Both the position numbers and the translations under genes were made by a program. A stretch of DNA of 64,000 bases from Eucalyptus grandis (taxonomy: Eukaryota; Streptophyta; Magnoliopsida; Myrtales; Myrtaceae), in contig NC_052618.1 in assembly GCF_016545825.1 (NCBI RefSeq), positions 46,074,196 through 46,138,195 of the forward strand, read 5' to 3'. Every line of letters begins with the position of its first letter. Position 1 is the first letter of the stretch. Of this stretch, positions 22,910-36,170 are shown piece by piece. The notes beneath the pieces are model-generated. The model saw only the letters and a program-made list of their open reading frames with translations. It did no database searches and was not told the origin of the DNA.

Positions 22910-23620
22910 GTGAGAGAGAGAGAGAGAGTTATATATCTATTAGTGATCCTCAATTAATTATTGCATAAAGAGAGTGAGAAAAGACCATACATCTGTCAAG
23001 AGTATGCACACAATTAATGCGTAATCTCAATATAGAAGATTTACATCCGCGCAATGGCTCTCTTAATCATTGTAGAGAGAGAGAGAGAAAAGATTATACA
23101 TACGTTAGTGATACTCAATAATTGCCAGCTCTAACTATATGTAATCTCAAATAAATTTTGAAGTTGTACACGATATTCGCTAATATGAGACATGAGGAAT
23201 ATATCAAGAATATCAAATGATCTCATCGATCAACGGCAAACGATTAAAGAAAGAAATTCAATTAACTCGCTAGTCTTTTGTGGTAGATCTAAATTTCATT
23301 TTAACTTTATAACATAATCTAATATTTTCATCATACATCCGGTGATACTCACTTATTATTACATACTCTCAATACTTGTAATCGGTCTTATATAAATTTA
23401 AATTCCATAAACACGGAATTCACTAATATGAGAAATGAGGAATATATTAAAGATGTCCAATGGTCTCACCTATCAACCGCCCATTAATCAAAGAAAGAAG
23501 TTGATCTTTCTTTTTTTAGGTCCAATGAAAAAAGAAGAAACAAGTTATATCTACTAGTCTTTTGTGGCATATCTAAATTTCCTTTTGACTCGTAACTGAA
23601 TCTAGCAAGTTATAGCTCCT
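22910..23620. repeat. Decayed tandem array with GA runs
   Basis: A motif of the form AAAAGATTATACATACGTTAGTGATACTCAATAATTGC recurs in degraded form near 22,925, 22,980, 23,092 and 23,328. A longer unit (about 250 bp) containing CTAATATGAGACATGAGGAATATAT, a CTCATCGATCAAC-type block and CTAGTCTTTTGTGG occurs at about 23,135-23,310 and again at about 23,378-23,612. Short (GA)n runs precede two of the units. No coding sequence. Confidence 0.6.
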
Positions 23621-24533
23621 TCCAATATGTAAATTGTAGATAATCAACCCCAGTTCTTGAGCGAAGCAAATTTATTAGAATTCAAGCAAATAGTAGCAGT
23701 AAAAAACCGCAAAGGTTATTCCTTACTAGAAGCTTGTTTCTTCGGCCAAAAATGAAAAGAAAAGAAAAGAAATTAGATGCTTGGCTTCGGGTAACTACAT
23801 GTTCTATGCATACCCTATCAGTCTGACTTGTGTACTGGTAATTTCATGGGTCAAACCTGTTTATCGTCATACAGCTCAAAGCTCAGCGAATCAATCGAAA
23901 TATAAACCTTTCTGTGACCATGTTCGATCCGTGTACACACGAAGCCTTGGACATTGACATAACTAGTTTCGTATGTCTGGAAATTTTTACAGATTCCAAG
24001 TTACCAAGCATAAGCACGAGTTAGGTCTTGTTTCAAAATACTGATTGCCTATGCTTTTAGGCTTCACTAATCCTTCAAAATAGGGAAAAAGTGCCATGAG
24101 TAATGCAGATTCTGATTATCAAGACTGAACTTTAAAAAGGCTAGGCAAATTGAGATGAAGAAAATGTCCAAATTATTAGCATGTTTAGTATAGACGGAAA
24201 CCCTCACTCTTGATCAATTCAACACAAAGTACCTCCACTACAAAACCCAAAGTTGCAAAACTTGTGTCATTCGCATAAAAGTAGCTGCAAATTAAGCATC
24301 CAAATGTTCCAACAAACAACCAACATCAATTGTACATAATTATTCTGCATCTACCAATAGTCAGTGAAAGGAAATCTATGCTAATTCTAAGATGCAAACC
24401 ATGAGTTGCCAGCAACACACACCACCACAAGCATATATATTTTTGATTGCTTCACTTATATATATGCTATTTACTACCAAAACTAAAAATCTGTAGTTTT
24501 AGTTAGATTGATTTCCAAGATGGGGTGTACCTC
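23621..24533. other. Downstream flank of the NF-YB-like gene
   Basis: AT-rich sequence without recognisable coding. On the minus strand the first few hundred bases after 24,534 should contain the 3' untranslated region of the NF-YB-like gene. I could not place a polyadenylation signal with confidence. Confidence 0.35.
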
Positions 24534-25083
24534 TCAATACCTCTTAGAGAAAGAGCCATTGGTACTCCTGTCGGCCACATCAAAGAACTTCAGAGGCGAC
24601 GAAGAGGCAGCGCCCAGCTGCTTCTCCGGCGACTCATCCCCGTACAAGTTCTTCTCGTTTCTTGATTCGCCGCCTGTGACCTTGTTTTGGCTGGCCCTCT
24701 CCCCTTCGACCTCCCGATACCGATTTAAGTACCGCTTGAGCGGCTCGGCATAGTCATCAAACCCTAGGGACCCAAGTGCCCAGACGATGTCATCGCCGTT
24801 CACGGTCTTGCGCTTCTCCTTGTGGCACTTGTCCGAGGCCTCACCGGTGACGAAGCTGATGAACTCAGAAACGCACTCCTGCATCGTCTCCTTCGCCTCC
24901 TTCGAGATCTTGGCGTTCGGGGAGAATCTGCTTCATGATCCTCCCATTGGCAATTGGGAGGAGACGATCTTGCTCTCTTAAAGAGCTTGCTTCTTCATTT
25001 GAAGCACTTGTTGCTGCTCCTCCTGAGAAGTTGTACTTGTTGTCGCCTTCTCTATCTGAGTTTGAGCCCGACTTGTCCACCAT
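24534..25083 (-). pseudogene. NF-YB5-like histone-fold subunit, frame broken
   Basis: Single-exon NF-YB type, the histone-fold subunit of the CCAAT-binding nuclear factor Y, which pairs with NF-YC. From 25,083 the frame gives MVDKSGSNSDREGDN, then REQDRLLPIAN and GRIMKQILP, the start of the fold. The frame then shifts. Another frame continues [30 protein letters not shown] and [11 protein letters not shown] to the stop at 24,534. KEAKET precedes MQECV in the second frame, so the join is at the CCCC run (24,919-24,922), as if two C were lost. One codon, the Val expected between LPIAN and GR, is also missing near 24,945. [24 protein letters not shown] and the short variable tails point to the NF-YB4/5 branch. 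I prefer the ATG at 25,083 over 25,122 because the TATA-like site at 25,157-25,166 would put the transcription start almost on the upstream ATG. It may be a pseudogene, or carry an assembly error at the C run. Confidence 0.8.
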
Positions 25084-25156
25084 TTGAGAGAGGAAATTGA
25101 GGACCCTCTCAAACAAAGACACGTTGCTCTTTAAAATTGCTTAAGACCTCCCCTTC

Positions 25157-25166
25157 CTATATAGGC
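25157..25166 (-). promoter_or_regulatory. TATA-like box of the NF-YB-like gene
   Basis: CCTATATAGG on the minus strand lies about 75 bp upstream of the preferred ATG at 25,083. Transcription would start about 30 bp further on, giving a leader of roughly 45 nt. Confidence 0.5.
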
Positions 25167-28100
25167 GAATTAACACATCTCTGTGTATGTCTGTTGCGAA
25201 TTGGAGAATTTTCTTTTCTTTGGGTGCCTTCTGCACCATAGATCTAGGGATGGTAAAGGTTCCTGCGAGTGGTGAAACCCCTTTTATGATCTGGCGCACT
25301 GTGACGCAACATGATTCTGGTCAATCGTAATTATTTTATGGAAAAAAGAAGTCGAAAACAAAATTTATTCCGTCCGGAAGACATACTTTGTCCAGAACTA
25401 TTGATATACCCATGTCAAAGTTCATCACCCCTAGTCTTTAGGGTTAGATAACAATTGTTAGAGGGAGAGTGTGTCATGTGTACAAGAGACATCAAGTCCT
25501 CAAAACCCATACTGTTGTGTACTAGGAAAATAATTGACCATATGTTCCCCCAAAATTTAAGGCATTCAAAGTGGGATCTCCTCAATACTTGCTTTCTCGA
25601 AAAGAACTAGTTAGTTTCAATGAACTGATCGAGTTTTTCCACGAAGAGAGTGTACAGAAATAGCAATATAAAATTAAAAGGTACAAGAAAAAAAGAAGCA
25701 AGCTCATCAATTATGAAGGCAGTGGTCCCCCTTCATTATCTTTCAATGTTCTTAATAAGTTTGAACTTAACAAGAATATAATAAGGTAGAAATTTGAACT
25801 TGTGGACCACATAAATGCACGTGGGTTATGTTGAAATGCCAACACAACCGAACAAGACCTAAAAAGAAACAAATTATTGGCCAATAAAAACGAAAACCCC
25901 AGTGACGGATTACCTACTGCTTTGGTTTTTACATAGTATAATGCCTGAAAAACCACAAGCTCTCTTTCTTACTTCCCAGGCGGAATTTGTACGGCCATGG
26001 TTGGGTCCCAAATCTTTGGACTGACATATTACATCCCAAAAGAAAAGAAAAGAAAAGAATTAATCAACCTAGGGTTTTAGCTCATCTAGAATTGACATAG
26101 AAAAATGATTATATATAATCTTTAATTTACTATAAAAATAACAGTCTGTTCTGAATCATAACAAATCAAATAACAAATAATTATAAATTATTATGAGATC
26201 CACTCCTTTAAGAATTTTTTGCTCACGATAAGCTTCTATTCTCATAGTAATCCAAAAATTATTGTGCTAGCAAAGTTCATTGACATATGGCAAGCTGCAA
26301 TTGAAGCACAAATTATAGAATCTCGACTAGGTTAATGACCTCTTATGTTGTACATGATCGTGATCATGATCAGTGCACTTCGTAGACTATCCACTGTTCA
26401 ATGTGGAGGACACGTTCCATGTATAGCTATGACACTTCCATTTTGATCTTATTATAATCAGGATGTTTTCCGGCTTATGCAAGCTAAGTTTGCTCTAGAT
26501 GCTTTGGTGAAAATCCAAGCTAATTAAACACTCGAGGAGATGAAATCAGGAAATAATATAAGAAAAAGAATTGGAGAATCATTCGACCTCATCTTCTCGT
26601 ATCGGAATATTAGTATTAGGTTTTATTCAATATTTTTTGGCAATGTTACTACTAGGGTTTAACAACGTTGGAAAGCTCGAAAGAGAAGAAAACAAATTAA
26701 CAATTGGCAAACTAGAAGCACTTTTCATAACTCATAGCGTCGATTGACTATAATCATGAGGTGAAGTACAAACCTTATAATTAAATGGAAAATGTCTTCT
26801 GATTTTCAAAACCAAACTTTACGTGCAAAAATCTGGAAGCCTAACCGCTGAGAACGACAAAATTGACTTCGATGGCCTCCCTCCCCCTTTTTTCTCTCCA
26901 GTTTCAATGATTAATTACTGGGCTAAAGGACAAAATTAATATTACTTTTTAAGGATTATACTATAAATTAAACCCTTTTAATTTTGGCATCTTTCTCACC
27001 TTCAAATAATTATGTCCTCGCTCCAGCGTAGAGCCTCCAATGATCCGTTTTTCATGCATTCTAATTAATCGGGGTAGGTAGATTACGCGAATTAATTATA
27101 TGTCCTTGTTCATATTCAAATTTGCTAAAATAAAAGGAATAATAAATTCACAACATCCCCACCATATCTTTTCCCCATTTTGCTCCATAAACAAGTTTAT
27201 GATCCATATTTCGAGGTTTTGTAGGTGGTCCTTCGCAAGGCTGCTCGAGATCATCCAATCTTCTCCATCCAGGCGTACTTATGTGCGTGGAGTTACTGTG
27301 TCATAACGTGATTTACAAGTGGTCCATGTTTAGTAAAGTATATGATCTAAAGTTGAACTGAAAAGACACTTCGTACCCTCTGTGTTCTAACACCAATTTG
27401 AGATATATTTGAATAATACCGACGTTACTTTTATTGGCTGAATTTCATTGCATCTAGTACATTCTAACCTATTAAAGTGGTACAGACACTATCTTCAATG
27501 GTGCTTCAACTTATTTCGATATGCTTCGATTATCGTTTCAATAAGAAAAAAAAATCAATAAGAGATGGAATTATTAGCAATATTATAACTCCACTTTTAT
27601 TGATATCTTTACTTAATAAAGTATTCTGAATACACAATAATAAGGTGTCGTCTTAGATTGCAAGGGAATTTTCTTGTCTAATTGTGATCTTGATTCAAGT
27701 TTTGTCGAGAGGACCACATAAATAAAATTCCAAATGCATCAAGCCGATGTGAAGATTCATGCCTTTAAGATTGCTCGGGAAGGAGGACTAGTTGCAGTGC
27801 GTGAAAAGTCACCTGAACACAATGCGATCTGTAAGAGGGATTCAGGCTGTTTCAAAAGGATTTTCAGGGTATGTATGGGTTATGCAAGAACTCTTCTTTA
27901 CCTCCACGTCACAACTGGTGCTTTTTCTTCTCTTCCTTACTCCTCCTGCATTTGATCCCCACCGATCAACATCCTAATCATAGCCACGATCACATCGATG
28001 ATCAGCGTAGTGGTACCACGATCCCACTAACCACCTCCAGGATTGCACGAAATGCCACCACGATAACCTCTCCCACGTCGGCTGACATAGCATCCTTGAT

Positions 28101-29350
28101 CCTGATCCATAAGAATTCAGATTGCGTTTTGTGATTGTGTCCACTACCTGAAATTTTGCTCCAAATCTCGTACGGTTTCTAAGGTTTCGTGCAATTTTCT
28201 TTGGACTTCGAAACCACCAAGAAAGCTAAAGTTAATTCAGATTTATTGTTCGGCAACTTCTAGTTTCGACCCCGCGCAGTAGGGATTCGGTACTAGGCTT
28301 TTTCGTCACGGTCCTCATCTCTGACCGGCCAGGTTTCAAGTCTTGAAAAAAACTCGATCCCTCTTCTGAGCCAGTCGCTCGACAATGACTTCGAGCCACC
28401 GGAATGGGTTCTTCGAACCGTTGGCTGCAAGCATTATTCCGCCTCAGACTGAGCCACCTTGCAAGCATACCTAAAGCCTGTTGCAATCGTTCGTTGAGAT
28501 ATGCCCTAAAGACAAGGCCTGCATCCCTAATCTACGTCAGCGAGACGATTGTTTCTATTGCCATCACTAAGGATATTGGCTCAGCTCTCCGGCATTTTTG
28601 CCCGTTCTGACACCAAATTGGTGCAATAGAAACGATAAGGATGTATATAATCCAATCTATACAAACAAGTGAGCACTTGAATCGCAACAGGCACACGCAC
28701 ATACAAACGCGAAGCACGACAAAGATAAAATCTCGATTTTTCATTAATTTGTCAAAAGAGGTAAGTTGTTTCACTAATTTATATGTCTAAAAGAAGTATG
28801 TCCATTGGTTGATGCATCTCCTAATGATTTCATTAAAAAATATTAGGCGTGCCCAGAAGCGAAGTATCGTGGGAGCAAGGGCCTAACTTGCCGAGTCATG
28901 CTGTGCCTGTGTTGACGTAGCCCCATTGGCCGTAGCGAATTGAATGATTGGCTTATCAAATACCCAACAGAAAGTTGCCACATCACCTATAATATCTCCC
29001 AAAAAAAAATTTTGAGAAGGATCTCTTAGCAGATGTAACATTACTCGACAAAGAATGATAGCGGATAGATGCAATATAATGGTGTTTAAGACAGGTTAGG
29101 ACTGAAAACTGTAGTTGCTTCAGTGTAATGTAGGAGTAGGACCTTGCCGCAAGGCTCTTGAATGACTTTTCCTTTTATATAAAATAAAAACTTTCGACTA
29201 TCATGTTTTACCTTTTTAGCTCTAAACTTTCACAATATACAAATACATGATTTTTCTTAATTTTTTACATTTATGTGAGATTTAAATTTTAACTAGAAAA
29301 AAAAAAAAAAAAACTTTAGTGACATGAGGACCTGACACTTTTCTTCATGT
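25167..29350. other. Intergenic, no gene recognised
   Basis: AT-rich with short open frames on both strands and no recognisable domain. The segment 28,230-28,640 is less AT-rich and open on both strands over short distances. It includes TTGGTGTCAGAACGGGC on the minus strand (about 28,604-28,620), which loosely resembles the stretch after an LTR, but no LTR pair was found. An (AAAAG)n run lies at about 26,040-26,058. Confidence 0.4.
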
Positions 29351-30330
29351 TGTGGTCAAGATGTATCCGAAAACAACTTCCATACAGCAGAATAAGGATG
29401 GTTTGGCAACACTTCATCAAAGGACTTTGACTCCAGAAAGGTATTTGGGAAAATGCAATTTTTTGGTAGAGCAATTTGGAAACTCATTTGCCAAATGTGA
29501 TACATTTTCAAAGGTCTTTCTCTCAAGACAAGTTTATACCAACTTTGGCATTTCAATATTTTCGGAATGTTAGAGGTCAAAATTAATGAGCTTTTCTATC
29601 CCAATTCTGCCCTTACTATTTTTTCGTATGTCTCTTTTACCCTAAATTTTGTATTGTTCTTCATTCTTTGTCCCCTCAATCCATATTCGCCAATGGTTTC
29701 CAACAATTATCAAGGTTGTGTGACCCTTGGCCTCGCCTCACCTAGGCCTCCTGAGGTCACACAAAATCTGGTTTTGTGCGAATGCACGATGCTCAACGTT
29801 GCCTCACTTGAGGTTACACGACCCCAATGGCCTTCGCATGACACCAGTGTCTGGGATTTTACAGATTTGGGATGTTGGCGGGGATCCTTGGGGTCTCATA
29901 CACCAATATTGCCTCGCCTTGGGTCACACGACCTTGGCAGTGCAATGTCGGTGGCTTATGCATGATGCTCAATTCTGGTCCAAATCTGGCTCGCTGAGAT
30001 CGCGGAGGAAGTGCTTCGAATTTGCACAACATTAGTGTCTAGGATTTTGCAGATTTGGGACACCAACATGGGTTGCTTGAGGTCCCTCGACTCTGGCGTA
30101 GGCTCACCTGGGATTGCGGGACCTCCGCAAAGCCCGTCGCTAGAACTTCCAGCTTTGCTTGAGTTGACAAGGTGTTGCAATTTTTGTTTTTTTGTTGTTA
30201 AACCTAAAGTCCTTTCATTTATGCAATACTTTCGGCAAGCGCTCTCCCAAATGTACCCTAAGTCCATTTCCTTGTTTTGGTCAAGAGAAGTCATTCATGT
30301 TGAAATAGAGAAGTTGGAAGATATTACTTT
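29350..30330. mobile_element. Candidate TIR element with GC-richer core
   Basis: AT-rich arms (with blocks such as AAAGGACTTTGACTCC on the left and GGACTTTAGGTTTAAC on the right read in reverse) flank a GC-richer core at about 29,710-30,150. The core contains CACACGACC and CCTCGCC-type motifs and an imperfect internal repeat of about 180 bp: GATGCTCAA and GGATTTT(A/G)CAGATTTGGGA recur from about 29,787 and 29,965. The layout resembles the element at 9.1-9.9 kb, but the inverted ends are weak. Open frames of about 130 codons here look like artefacts of composition. Confidence 0.35.
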
Positions 30331-32376
30331 CTTGTGACCTGTTCTCAGATGGTTAGTAATGTTATTCCTAGAGATATAAAAAGGAAAAAAGAGGGGGGGG
30401 GAGGGATATCCTGACCCATTAAAAACGTGTTTGGTTATGTAAGAACAATTTAATATATGTTAGAGTAAGCTGATGATATCAAATCCAGTATACTTCTATC
30501 GAACGAATATGAAAATATATAAAGAGAGATATTAAGGATTTGGCTTAGATCAAGCCTTCATTCTCCTAGACTGGATTCCACCAATAATCCTTTAAGAGGT
30601 TTAAAATGTAGCTCATGTTGCTTCAACCCAAAGCTAGTAGATCATACTACTGATGTGCAAGCACTCATACTTCTTAACAGAGATTAGAATTAGTGAATCA
30701 CTCTAAGTAATAATGAATTGCTTGCTCAGTAACACGAGTATATGAATCTCAGAGGATAAAGCTTTTTCAATCTGAAGATGGTCTCACAACTCATGTCATC
30801 TCTAGCGTGTGTGATTATCATATGGAGTCTTCAAGATCTATACCGAGAATTTGAGAAATTATCAAGATGATCAATTTATCTATTTAAGATAATCTCTATA
30901 ATTATCGATAGATCTAGTTGTCCATACAATCAAATCTTCCTAGTGACAATATGGTTTCCACAAATATAATTGCTTGAATTAGGAAATAATCCTCTTAGCA
31001 ATTTGATTGACAATGAATCAGATTTCTCCCATACGTTTGTCTCCGAAATAACAAGCCTGAGGCATACCTAAAGATTTAGATTTTTCTCAAAAGGAATATC
31101 TGGGTCTTCGGGAAATGATGCATGATTATACAAAATTCATGTTCTTTTCAAGTGATATAGGAAACTGCTTCTATCAACAATGAGTCCATCAAGGCTTCCC
31201 GCCATTAGTGGGATGCATGCTGCCTTTCACTTTATCTTCCTGTGTATGAATACGGCCACATGAATTGTTCACCTTGTCACGACACTTCCAAGTCCTCACG
31301 AACTTCTTGTTCTTTGACTTGTCCACCTCTTCAGTCCACTTCACACTTCAGGTTCTAGTGGTGCTGATAATGTTATCCTTGCATTTGTTCAATCCTGAGA
31401 TATGACACATCCACATTTGTCTCCTAGTTGATATAACCAAATGATATTGTCCACTTCAAGATATCACAAGAGGTTTCCATAATTAGTAATATGTTTTTTA
31501 ACACACTTCGTCGACCTTTGGAAATGCACGTAGTCATTTTATTCTGGTAATATAAATCGGCGTCCACTTAGAGGACGGATGATCTCACTCGCCATTGGGA
31601 TTGCGCATGCACTTTGCATACAATATAATTCCATCAAGAGAGAGGACCCTAAGAAAATCTTATATGCATAAGCTTGTTCTCTTCTTCTTTTGTGGAGGCC
31701 ACCACCAACCTGCTTTTGTTAGGATTCTCCCTTTCCATTTTACTCTCCTCCATAGTGGGCATCCGACATGATCTGATCCAAGATTGAATTTAGTGACCTC
31801 TGGCTAAAAAGTAGGGTTCTGTTCCAATTGTGTTAAAGTCTTAATCTGAGGATTAAGGAATTTAATACCTCCTCTTTTGCTCTCCCATTCCACTTTGTTT
31901 AGGGTCATCCTTACCTTAATTTAGCATATGCCTTTGCAATTTTAATTGCCTGCTTTGGAATACAACTTTTTAGTGTCCTTTCTTGATACTCTTTCTTTAT
32001 TCTTCCTCAAACTTCCACTTGGACCAACCCCTACCGGATGCCTTCGTTTTATTTTACTATTTTCCTTCTGTTTTCCCATATTTAATCATGCTTTCAACTT
32101 ACACTTGGTGCAAAAAAAATAGAAAAGTGCTCAAAATTCTATCTTTCAATGCCCTAACATAACTTCTTGATGAAAAAAAGTGGCCGTTACGCGATTATAA
32201 AGTCAATGACAAATGGAATTGATTAAGGTATGAGAATCGTTGCCCAAAATATGATCCGATGAAGTTTGCTTTTCAATAGTGGAGGAGCTTAAAGCTCTCA
32301 TGGTGCTCTTTTCCTTGGCCAATCAAAGCTTTCATAGTCAAACCACCCGGTTATTAACCCGAAAATGAAGTATCTT
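30331..32376. other. Intergenic, no gene recognised
   Basis: Two kilobases with almost no open frame above 60 codons on either strand. I could not match any part to a known gene or transposon. Confidence 0.4.
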
Positions 32377-33134
32377 GGGGTGTGTTTATTTTTACGAACA
32401 TGATTTCCATAAAACAGTTTTCCAAACTTCCATGTGTTTTATTCACTGCAATACGATAATCACCTAAAATGATATTATAGTCAAGGTAAACAACCGTTTT
32501 GAGGAAAATAATTTCTCCATCACAGAACAAAGAAATCGCTTTCTAAAGTTCTTTTTCCACATGCATGCTCACACATAATGGAGAACCATTCACGTGTGAA
32601 GTTTTGTGACTATTGAGAGATTTGGTTTGTTAATTATTTGCATTTTCTAAATGGTCCTATCTTTATATCTATTTTACAAACTACCATGTGTATTATGTGA
32701 TGTACGTAGGTTACGAGAAACCCTACTCTGTTGCTCACACATCCCCACCCCAACCCTCGAAAAGATAGGAATCAAACTCCCCACCTTCCCAAGTGGGAAG
32801 GGTGGACACTAGGTAACACCTAGTAGTTGCATCTTCTACCTTTTTGGCATTCCTTTTAGGTTGATTTATTTTAATAAAAAGAATTATTATACACTTAATA
32901 TGTTAATAATATTTTAGATAAAGATTCTGATATCATCTTAGTATTTTTATTAAACTTATAAGTATAATAGAGAGAATGATTATTTGAAAGTAAGATCTAA
33001 ATATCCAAAAAAAAAAAAAAAATCATCTCACTTTGAATACACTACCAAACAACTGAAAACCAGCCATGTTCTTTAAAAATACTTTTTACGGAAAACATTT
33101 TCCTTTGTTAAGTTTTTCACAAACAAACACACCC
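32377..33134. mobile_element. MITE with GGGTGTGTTT ends
   Basis: The left end GGGTGTGTTTATTTTTACG pairs with the reverse complement of the right end, GGGTGTGTTTGTTTGTGAA. Both arms continue with AAAACA / GTTTTCC-type blocks. The interior of about 750 bp is non-coding. No exact target-site duplication was seen. Fragments with similar ends occur near 10,193 and 21,330-21,485, so the family is dispersed. Confidence 0.6.
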
Positions 33135-35690
33135 TTAATTAGCAATATTGTCAATTAGATAACTAAAGTTAATTAAAGAAGGCAATCTGAAAGATGAATC
33201 CCCTTTAAATTAGCAAAACATTGATAATTATAGGTTACCTAAACAAGCTAACAATTTAAATTCCAAAAATGATTTCGCAATCAAATAGTATTCTACCACA
33301 ACCTTCCTTTTTCTTTCTTTTTTTTTTAATTGTGTTTCGATTAGATTAATTTGCACTTAGAGTTGACTCACAATCTCCATGAACTCTTGAAAATTGTAAT
33401 GAAAAAAAAAAAAATCCTCTACTAAATTGGGTAAGTTGTTGAAGGAGTATAAACTAACTTTTTTACTCTTACTTAATAAGAAAATCCAGCCACTTTTCTT
33501 TCCATTCTATGCGGTTTTTTTCTCAAAAAGTCTTGTCTTCCTTTACTGAGTTCTTGTACCATTCCGCACTCAATCATCTGACAGTGACAGTGGTGGGGGC
33601 AAGCATGAAAGTGACTAAAGCAAATAATATTTTTGTTTCAATAAGATTTAATTGTTACGAAAATTAAAATATAGGTTTTTTTAGTGGAATAAAAAATAAA
33701 ATCAAAGAAACTAGCTCTTTGTTACCAGAACAATATATCTAATTCTATCTATGGCTTATTTTATTAAGTGAAAGTATTGCTCTCAGTAAATAAATTCTCA
33801 ATAAGTGGAACCGAAGCGGCATTCACAAAATTTAGGTGAGGCGAGGGTGTCACTACCCTCACTTGTGGCCAGCGACTCCCACCAACCATCACCAAGGCCC
33901 CAAAACGGTAGAGGGAAATAGGAAACATAGGAAACATATATATAAAATAAAAAAAAAATCAAAATCAAAAGATTTTAAGAAAAATATTCCAAAAAAATTT
34001 AATGTCAATATCAACTATGCTACATAGGACCACTAGTGTCACGTCAACAATTTCCTTTAAAAATAGCCAAAAAAGACCATATCGGCAAATAGTAAAAAAT
34101 TATGATTAAATTAATTAAATTGAAAAGTTTAGTATTGAATTAATCACCGTACGATAGTTTTAAGATTATTGGATAATTTTCCAAATTAAAAATATCATTT
34201 ACCTTTAAAATCATGTTTTATTATTTACATTATTGATTGGTATCATAAGTGGGTATGATGGTATCTGAGTTGATATAAAGTGTTGTATGGTGTTAGCTGG
34301 GGGCCAAAAGCTTATCCATTCCCAAGACAGACAAAATCTTTAAAACAGATGGAGAGTTCGACATGTCTTCGAGATTTTCTGGTGGCAGGATGGCTAGTTC
34401 GACATGTATCAAACTTTGAGGAAGAGTCCAATCTCGTACTATCAATCTTTTCAGAAGTCCACAACCATTTCAACTGTGAGAGAATCAGTTGGGTTAGGCT
34501 AAACACAAATTTACTATTTTCTTTTGGATCGGCAAGATCATTGACCCTCTAAATGTTATCATAGAAAGTTAGCACACCTACTATAGAATGTTCATTTTAA
34601 TCTATAACCATTACTTATTAGAGTGATCCTATGGACGATGCCCCTCTACAAATGGCATTCAATGAATCTTAATTTACTTCGATTTGAGTCTTGGCATAAT
34701 CGATAACAACAACGCTCAAAAGAAATTATTTTCTTTCGCACCAGAATTTTGTTTATTATTCATCTTAATCGTCAATGCTACTAACTATTAAAAATTCATA
34801 CTAAAAATTTTAAGTGATTAGATAGGAACTAAGGAAATGAATATGAGAAAATAAACAAAAGCGTGGTATAATCTCTCACTCTCTTTTCTCTCGATTCACT
34901 GATGTGGCGTCATAGTAATGCCACATGTTGGAATTTTTCCCATTTTAGAATTGCCACATCAGCAATTTAACGATGCTAATAAAACATACAACAAAAGCAC
35001 TTGATTATGTAAATTGATAAAATATAGATTATCAAAATTGAGCAATAAGAATTCAAAGGATGGAATCTCACAAAGAGCTAAACTTAGAAGATTAAAGTGA
35101 CATCTAACTCCTAGCAATAACTTAATTCGAAATTATTTTCTAACAAAGTACAATATATTGCTAAATAGATGGACCCTAAAAGTATTTGTTGTTCTTTTGA
35201 ATAGTCAATACTCGGTATGCAATGCCCTAAATGTTTTGTCAGGCTTAAAATCAATCAAAATTAATTTATTACAGTTAATAAAACCTCTGCCTCGTCCGAA
35301 TTAAGCCCTGTGATTACCCTCAATAATCCTAATTTTTGGGCCCTAAACAAGGCCCTCACTTAACCAACCTTGCTGATAGTTTTATGCTGGATCAAGCCCA
35401 AATTTATTACGAGGCCCATGATCTCTTTTAAAATAATACAAATCTTTTTTTTTCTTTTTTTTTTCAGTAGAACAAATTACGCACATTTTAGAATATTTAT
35501 GGTTTTACACTTTAGCTGAAGTATTTTCGTTAATAACTCATTTTATGTTTATTCTTCCGTCGCATATCAATCCTCACTCGCACATCGATTAGTTGATGAT
35601 ACACATTAGTGTGTGCTATTGTCTCGATTTCTCGTTAGACAACCTTAAGTAATAACATAATCCTATTACAAGTCATCAACATTTAATGGT
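33135..35690. other. AT-rich intergenic with a transposon relic
   Basis: At about 33,835-34,200 a GC-richer scrap (GAGGCGAGGGTGTCACTACC) runs into A-rich sequence and GTGTCACGTCAACAATTTCC. This resembles half of the GC-core type of element seen at 44.7-45.7 kb. No gene is recognisable elsewhere in this stretch. Confidence 0.35.
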
Positions 35691-36170
35691 ATGGGTTAAA
35701 CGGCCAGGCTTACTCAGAAGCATGGCCCAAATTTTTTATGCTTGGACACCCCAGCCCAAATCGAGCCCGAACCTGAAAATGACCGACCTGAAAATTTCGG
35801 GCTTGTTCAGCTTGGGCTAGGCCCGAAATTTTTTTGCAATATATTATATTAAATAAAACATTTCATTGATTCAATACCATATTGAAATAAATTAATTCAA
35901 TAGTATAAAAAGATAATTAATTCAGTTGTAAAATTTCATTTTTGCATTTCTTGAAAAACCATCAATCGAAAGTTGTTCGAAATATATGAAATTATATGAA
36001 GAAATTCGGATCAGTGGCCCGTTTCAGGTTGCCCACAATGAAGCTCAACTATCTAGCCCAGCACGAAATGTGAAAACCGAATGGGCCCAAAACTATTTGT
36101 GCTAAAGACTTCCGGGCCGGCCTTTTGGGCTTTCGGATTTCCAATTTCACTTCACTCTTATTGAAGGGGT
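35690..36170. mobile_element. hAT-like non-autonomous relic
   Basis: The segment opens with ACGGCCAGGC, GGCCCAAA and GCCCGAA blocks and closes with GGGCCCAAAAC, CCGGGCCGGCC and GGGCTTTCGG, which give partly complementary ends. The interior is AT-rich and non-coding. Ends rich in GGGCC are typical of plant hAT-type MITEs. Boundaries are approximate. Confidence 0.4.

Noticed and set aside
28604..28620. Primer-binding-like TTGGTGTCAGAACGGGC on the minus strand
   Set aside because: No LTR boundary, partner LTR or pol sequence was found nearby, so a retrotransposon call is not supported.
34280..34552. 90-codon open frame on the plus strand
   Set aside because: No recognisable domain, overlapping frame on the other strand, and an AT-rich context without splice partners.
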